Source: Physocladia obscura
Taxonomy: Eukaryota; Chytridiomycota; Chytridiomycetes; Chytridiales; Chytriomycetaceae
NCBI GenBank assembly: GCA_027596945.1
Contig: JADGJH010000617.1
Coordinates: 6,050-16,065, forward strand
Direction: 5' to 3'
Length of the DNA stretch: 10,016 bases
Under the pieces are notes generated by a model. That model ran no database searches. It saw only the letters and a list, made by a program, of their open reading frames with translations, and was not told the origin of the DNA. The translations under genes and the position numbers were made by a program. This document shows positions 6,826-10,016 of this stretch, piece by piece (position 1 is the first letter of the stretch; each line of letters opens with the position of its first letter).

Positions 6826-7732
6826 ATGGCATCAAATTCAACAAATAGTGGCTATTTTCAAGCTGGAATCATCATGGCTTTTTCATCTCCGTGTGTGTCT
6901 TTTGCGGCTTCAGTCATTCTGGTTTTGAATTTGTGGATTTTTACCAAAGAGAAGAAAAAGGGCACAGCAAATGGCATATTGTTGGCTGCAAATATGGCAA
7001 TCGGAATAAGCAGTTTGTCACGCGCACTATCTAATTGGTATGATTTCTATTTTATTCCGATGCAACTCATCAGTAATATTACCTTTACTGTGTCCGAATA
7101 TTGCTGTGAGTCTATTTTAAATACAAAAATCCAAACTTAGTCATGATTAATTTTACACAGATATCCAATATTCATGGGCACGAGCTGGATCTCTTGTTCG
7201 GCGTATTTCGAAACGAGTCTATTATTTTCTTAATCACGCGCTTTATGTGTGGCCAATATTGTGCATTCTCGAAATTATTGGATGGAGTCTTCGCATGTTT
7301 TATCCGCTAAATCTAATAATAGTCCGAATTCAGATAATTTACCAAACAGCGATGGAATTATTCACAATAATTTTTGACACCATGCTCATCAGCTATTTCA
7401 TCAAATATTTACGAAGCACACATACTGATGACGAGCATGTGCGCACTGAGTTTTCATTAATAGCGAAGTATGGCATAACTTCTTGCGGATTGGAATTTTT
7501 GGCTTTTGCAATTATTTGCTACTCTGAAATTATTTCAGATCCGGTCTTTGCAAAAATGATTAGTGGTGGGGCCTATCTGGTTCTAAGTTTTATGATGGCT
7601 ATCTTGGTAGGAATGAAACTGCACATTTCATACATAATGAAGTGGGAACAGTCAAGGAATTCTGGAAATATGGAATATCCTAAAAGTGGAGGGACTGACA
7701 ACCCTCTGCAACGACAGCTTTTGATCAAGTAG
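6826..7732 (+). CDS. predicted seven-transmembrane protein, copy 2 (two exons)
   Basis: Exons 6826-7105 and 7161-7732; intron 7106-7160 (55 nt, GTGAGT...ACACAG, phase 1). The product has 283 residues, one fewer than copy 1 because of a one-codon difference before GGAYL. Topology, NST sequon, EKKKGT loop, YIQYSWARAGSLVRRISKR block and Gln-rich tail are as in copy 1. The frame is open throughout, but it has many residues found in neither sister: for example Asn for Thr at 70, Phe for Ile at 74, Trp for Leu at 124, Tyr for Ser at 154, Glu at 159 and 205 where the sisters have small residues, and Glu at 216. Acidic residues within predicted helices 5 and 6 could impair folding or signal a changed function. 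Role unknown; expression is plausible because the start context, splice sites and AATAAA are kept. Confidence 0.83.
7106..7160 (+). other. intron of 7TM gene copy 2
   Basis: 55 nt, GTGAGT donor and ttttacacag acceptor, same phase and place as in copies 1 and 3. Confidence 0.87.
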
Positions 7733-7819
7733 TGGAAAATATACTGAAAGAAAAGGATAGAGAAGTTTTGGTGAAAAGAATTTTGAAAAAAAATAATTTT
7801 GAAATGAGTTGTTTGGTCT

Positions 7820-7825
7820 AATAAA
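7820..7825 (+). promoter_or_regulatory. polyadenylation signal AATAAA, 7TM copy 2
   Basis: Lies 88 nt after the TAG stop, in the block gtctaataaaatgag that is identical in unit 3. Confidence 0.6.
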
Positions 7826-7944
7826 ATGAGTTTCAGTTATGATAACCTGGTATCCACAATAAATCCCGACGTGAGTTCTAGCGACCCGCTGTCAAAGGGG
7901 AGTCGGAAAATGCTAGTACCATGTAAATGGTCTCTTTATTTTTA

Positions 7945-8343
7945 TTTGCTAATTGAACAAATTTGTCGATTGGACAAAATTGAAAATAGAATTTCTTCAA
8001 TTTCAAATGATAATAATGACAAAATTTTCATTTTTCTTTCAACCAACAACAAGGCTTTGAATGAATATAATCAAAAATGAAAAGTTGTTTATGTGAATAG
8101 AGATATTTTATTATTACATGTGTGATTTGAATTATATTTTCTGATGAACAAAAGTAATATGTTAAAGCAAAATGAGAATTCATTATACTACATTATTGAT
8201 TTTCCATGAGCATAAATGAAACATTGTTTTATTGTAATAATGGCAATAGATGATTCGTCTGGATTGGAGTAAAATAAAGTATGTTGTAAATAGCAAATTA
8301 TAAATATGAATTTATATTTATAGTATTTATTGTGTGTGTCAAC
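7945..8343 (+). repeat. AT-rich spacer repeat, copy B
   Basis: Counterpart of 5840-6427, with the same ordered blocks and ending in gcaaattata...tttatagtatttattgtgtgtgtcaaca. It is shorter, mainly because it lacks the roughly 110-bp piece present in copy A. The 84-codon open frame that crosses from the 3' flank into this repeat (7826-8080) is not kept in units 1 or 3. Confidence 0.75.
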
Positions 8344-8648
8344 ACTGAAAAAAATGTTTAAAGAAAAGGAAATTTATGCAAACCAGCACCAGGTTTGTGT
8401 TTGCTTTCAACTCAGTAATGTCCTTTTTTTTTTGTTCGTCTTTTTTGTACCATATAGAAGAATGATACAGAATATTTTTGATGATATGATAGTTTTTCTT
8501 TTAAGAAAAAAGGCACAAAAACCATCCACAAAAATGCATGTTCTGTTCATTATTCAAAGAATTAGAAATTGTTGCATATGAAAGAAACTGGAGGTGAAGT
8601 GCATGCAACAAGTTTCAATCCCAAAAATTCCAGTTTTTTGCTGAACCT
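8344..8648. other. unassigned AT-rich sequence before unit 3
   Basis: About 300 bp without a recognisable gene. It corresponds in position to 6428-6589 before unit 2 but I could not align the two. It contains a T-rich stretch (8422-8447) and ends with a sequence leading into the leader ORF of copy 3. Confidence 0.4.
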
Positions 8649-8756
8649 ATGATGATATTAACCTGTCAATGCAAAATCGCAAAGTGCAGAAAAGTAGAAG
8701 CTTGCACAGATTGCCCAGGAGAATGTCATAGCTGCAACATCCTCAACTCATTGTAA
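8649..8756 (+). other. short Cys-rich leader ORF upstream of 7TM copy 3
   Basis: Two adjacent ATG codons (8649, 8652) open a frame ending at TAA 8754-8756, 113 nt before the 7TM ATG (8869). From the second ATG it encodes 34 residues with seven cysteines, including CTDCPGECHSC. It has no signal peptide. Copy 2 has the same frame with fewer cysteines; copy 1 keeps TDCPRECHSC, but its ATG (3586) is one base out of frame with it. It may be a regulatory upstream ORF, a small peptide, or chance. Confidence 0.3.
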
Positions 8757-8868
8757 CCATTTGTTTCCCACTGGAAAAATACTCTCCAAATCAGTCTGCA
8801 AACAATAGAAAAAATTCGGTAAATCCAAATCGCCTGACAAACTCCAAAAAAAGTGATAGCAAATCACA

Positions 8869-9696
8869 ATGGCATCAAATTCAACAACTGGTGACTATTT
8901 TCAAGCTGGAATCATCATGGCTTTTTCATCTCCGTGTGTGTCTTTTGCGGCTTCAGTCATTCTGGTTTTGAATTTGTGGATTTTTGCCAAAGAGAAGAAA
9001 AAGGGCACAGCAAATGGCATATTGTTGGCTGCAAATATGGCAATCGGAATAAGCAGTTTGTCACACGCACTATCTACTTGGTATGATATCTATTTTATTC
9101 CGATGCAGCACATCAGCGATATTACCTTTGCTGTGTCCGAATATTGCTGTGAGTTAAATTTTTAAATACAAAAAATTCAAACTAGTCATGATTAATTTTA
9201 CACAGATATCCAATATTCATGGGCACGAGCTGGATCTCTTGTTCGGCGTATTTCGAAACGAGTCTATTATTTTCTTAATCACGCGCTTCATGTGTTGCCA
9301 ATATTGTGCGTTCTCGAAATCATTGGATGGAGTCTTCGCATGTTTTATCCTCTAAATCCAATAATAGTCCGGATTCAAATAATTTCCCAAGCAATGATGG
9401 CATTATTCACAATAATTTTTGACACCATGCTCATCAGCTATTTCATCAAATATTTACAAAACACACATATTGATGGCGAGCATATACGTACTGAGTTTTT
9501 ATTAATAGCGAAATATGGCATAACTTCGTGCGGATTGGGATTTTTGGCTTTTGCAATTTTTTGCTACTCTGTAATTATTTCAGATCCGGTCTTTGCAAAA
9601 ATGATTGGTGGTGGGGCCTATCTGGTGCTAAGTTTTATGATGGCTATCTTGGTAGGAATGAAACTGCACATTTCATACATAATGAAGTGGGAATAG
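8869..9696 (+). CDS. predicted seven-transmembrane protein, copy 3 (two exons, C-terminally truncated)
   Basis: Exons 8869-9148 and 9206-9696; intron 9149-9205 (57 nt, GTGAGT...ACACAG, phase 1). The product has 256 residues with all seven predicted helices, the NST sequon, EKKKGT and YIQYSWARAGSLVRRISKR as in the sisters. After MKWE the codon that is CAG in copy 2 is TAG (9694-9696), so the hydrophilic 27-residue tail is lost. Beyond it the old frame is still fully open to the ancestral TAG at 9775-9777, so the stop is a single recent C-to-T change. At most positions where copies 2 and 3 differ, this copy agrees with copy 1. The membrane part may still be functional; loss of a cytoplasmic tail could alter regulation or coupling. 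Confidence 0.82.
9149..9205 (+). other. intron of 7TM gene copy 3
   Basis: 57 nt, GTGAGT donor and acacag acceptor. It is closer to the intron of copy 1 than to that of copy 2 in its first half (taaatttttaaatac, same length). Confidence 0.87.
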
Positions 9697-9777
9697 TCAA
9701 GGAATTCTGGAAATATAGAGAATCTTAAAAGTGGAGGGACTGACAACCCTCTGCAACGACAGCTTTTGATCAAGTAG
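9697..9777 (+). pseudogene. former C-terminal tail codons of 7TM copy 3
   Basis: After the in-frame TAG, the remaining codons still read in frame and match the tail of copy 2 (SGG-type and NNPLQ/DNPLQ-type blocks, ending LLIK) up to TAG 9775-9777. One Met codon of copy 2 is Ile here and one Pro codon is Leu. No frameshift is present. Confidence 0.75.
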
Positions 9778-9864
9778 TGGAAAATATACTGAAAGAAAAG
9801 GATAGAGAAGTTTTGGTGAAAAGAATTTTGAAAAAAAATAATTTTGAAATGAGTTGTTTGGTCT

Positions 9865-9870
9865 AATAAA
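9865..9870 (+). promoter_or_regulatory. polyadenylation signal AATAAA, 7TM copy 3
   Basis: Same conserved block as at 7820, 88 nt beyond the ancestral stop. Confidence 0.6.
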
Positions 9871-10016
9871 ATGAGTTTCAGTTATGGTAACCTTGTATCC
9901 ACAAAGGTCCCAGTGTGAGTTCCAGAGACTTGCTGTCAAAATGGTTGAGTTTGTTCAAAACTCCTTGACTTTCTCTGATGATTATCTTTGTAAATATTTA
10001 TTTATTTATATTCTGT

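Larger units (their letters stand above)
6590..7905 (+). repeat. tandem segmental duplication, unit 2
   Basis: The same order of leader, 7TM gene and 3' flank as units 1 and 3. The gene start lies 3026 bp after that of unit 1 and 2043 bp before that of unit 3. The 3' flank 7733-7860 differs from 9778-9905 at only two positions by eye. Confidence 0.9.
8649..9945 (+). repeat. tandem segmental duplication, unit 3
   Basis: Leader, 7TM gene and 3' flank in the same order as units 1 and 2. Similarity to unit 2 is very high through about 9905, then fades; the remaining sequence to the window end is AT-rich and unassigned. Confidence 0.9.

Noticed and set aside
7826..8080. 84-codon plus-strand open frame starting just after the copy 2 AATAAA
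   Set aside because: The matching sequence in unit 3 hits a stop and diverges, and unit 1 lacks part of it. It overlaps the 3' end region and AT-rich spacer repeat, so it is not a conserved gene.
8330..8581. 83-codon plus-strand open frame before unit 3
   Set aside because: It spans the end of the spacer repeat and a T-rich run, and its counterpart before unit 2 is not conserved.

Overview
The window is eukaryotic nuclear DNA, most likely from a fungus, possibly an early-diverging AT-rich lineage; that placement is inference. The coding regions are split by short spliceosomal introns (54-62 nt, GT...AG), AATAAA signals follow stop codons, intergenic DNA is very AT-rich with long A or T runs, and the nitroreductase is of the Frm2/Hbn1 type well known from yeasts. 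I see no bacterial operons, Shine-Dalgarno sites or CRISPR.

Left part (1-3140), housekeeping genes. On the minus strand, 848 to about 150 encodes the N-terminal four exons of cysteinyl-tRNA synthetase (HIGH-type HLGH motif); the rest is not in the window. Divergently, 1048-1621 is a strikingly GC-rich relic of phosphopantothenoylcysteine decarboxylase (coenzyme A synthesis). It carries a perfect 14-bp triplication, a second frameshift and an internal deletion removing the PxMNxxMW region, while its intron and last exon are still perfect. On the minus strand, 3021-2229 is an intact two-exon Frm2/Hbn1-type nitroreductase with an unusual Thr/Lys-rich tail.

Right part (3570-10016), tandem array. 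Three direct copies of a two-exon gene (starts at 3800, 6826 and 8869) encode a predicted seven-helix membrane protein with GPCR-like topology (N-terminus out, C-terminus in). I do not recognise the family. The copies share intron position, leader, 3' flank with AATAAA, and part of the downstream spacer, so units of about 2-3 kb were duplicated. Copy 3 ends 27 codons early at an in-frame TAG. Copy 2 has many private replacements, including acidic residues in predicted membrane helices; copies 2 and 3 differ about as expected without strong purifying selection, although their 3' flanks are almost identical. A short Cys-rich reading frame sits about 110 nt before the start codon of copies 2 and 3 and is out of frame with its ATG in copy 1.

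The spacer after copy 1 holds about 0.9 kb absent after copy 2, including an ATG-less minus-strand open frame (4962-5216) and a plus-strand open fragment that runs into a poly-A tract near 5550. The best candidate for something undescribed is the 7TM family with its leader ORF.
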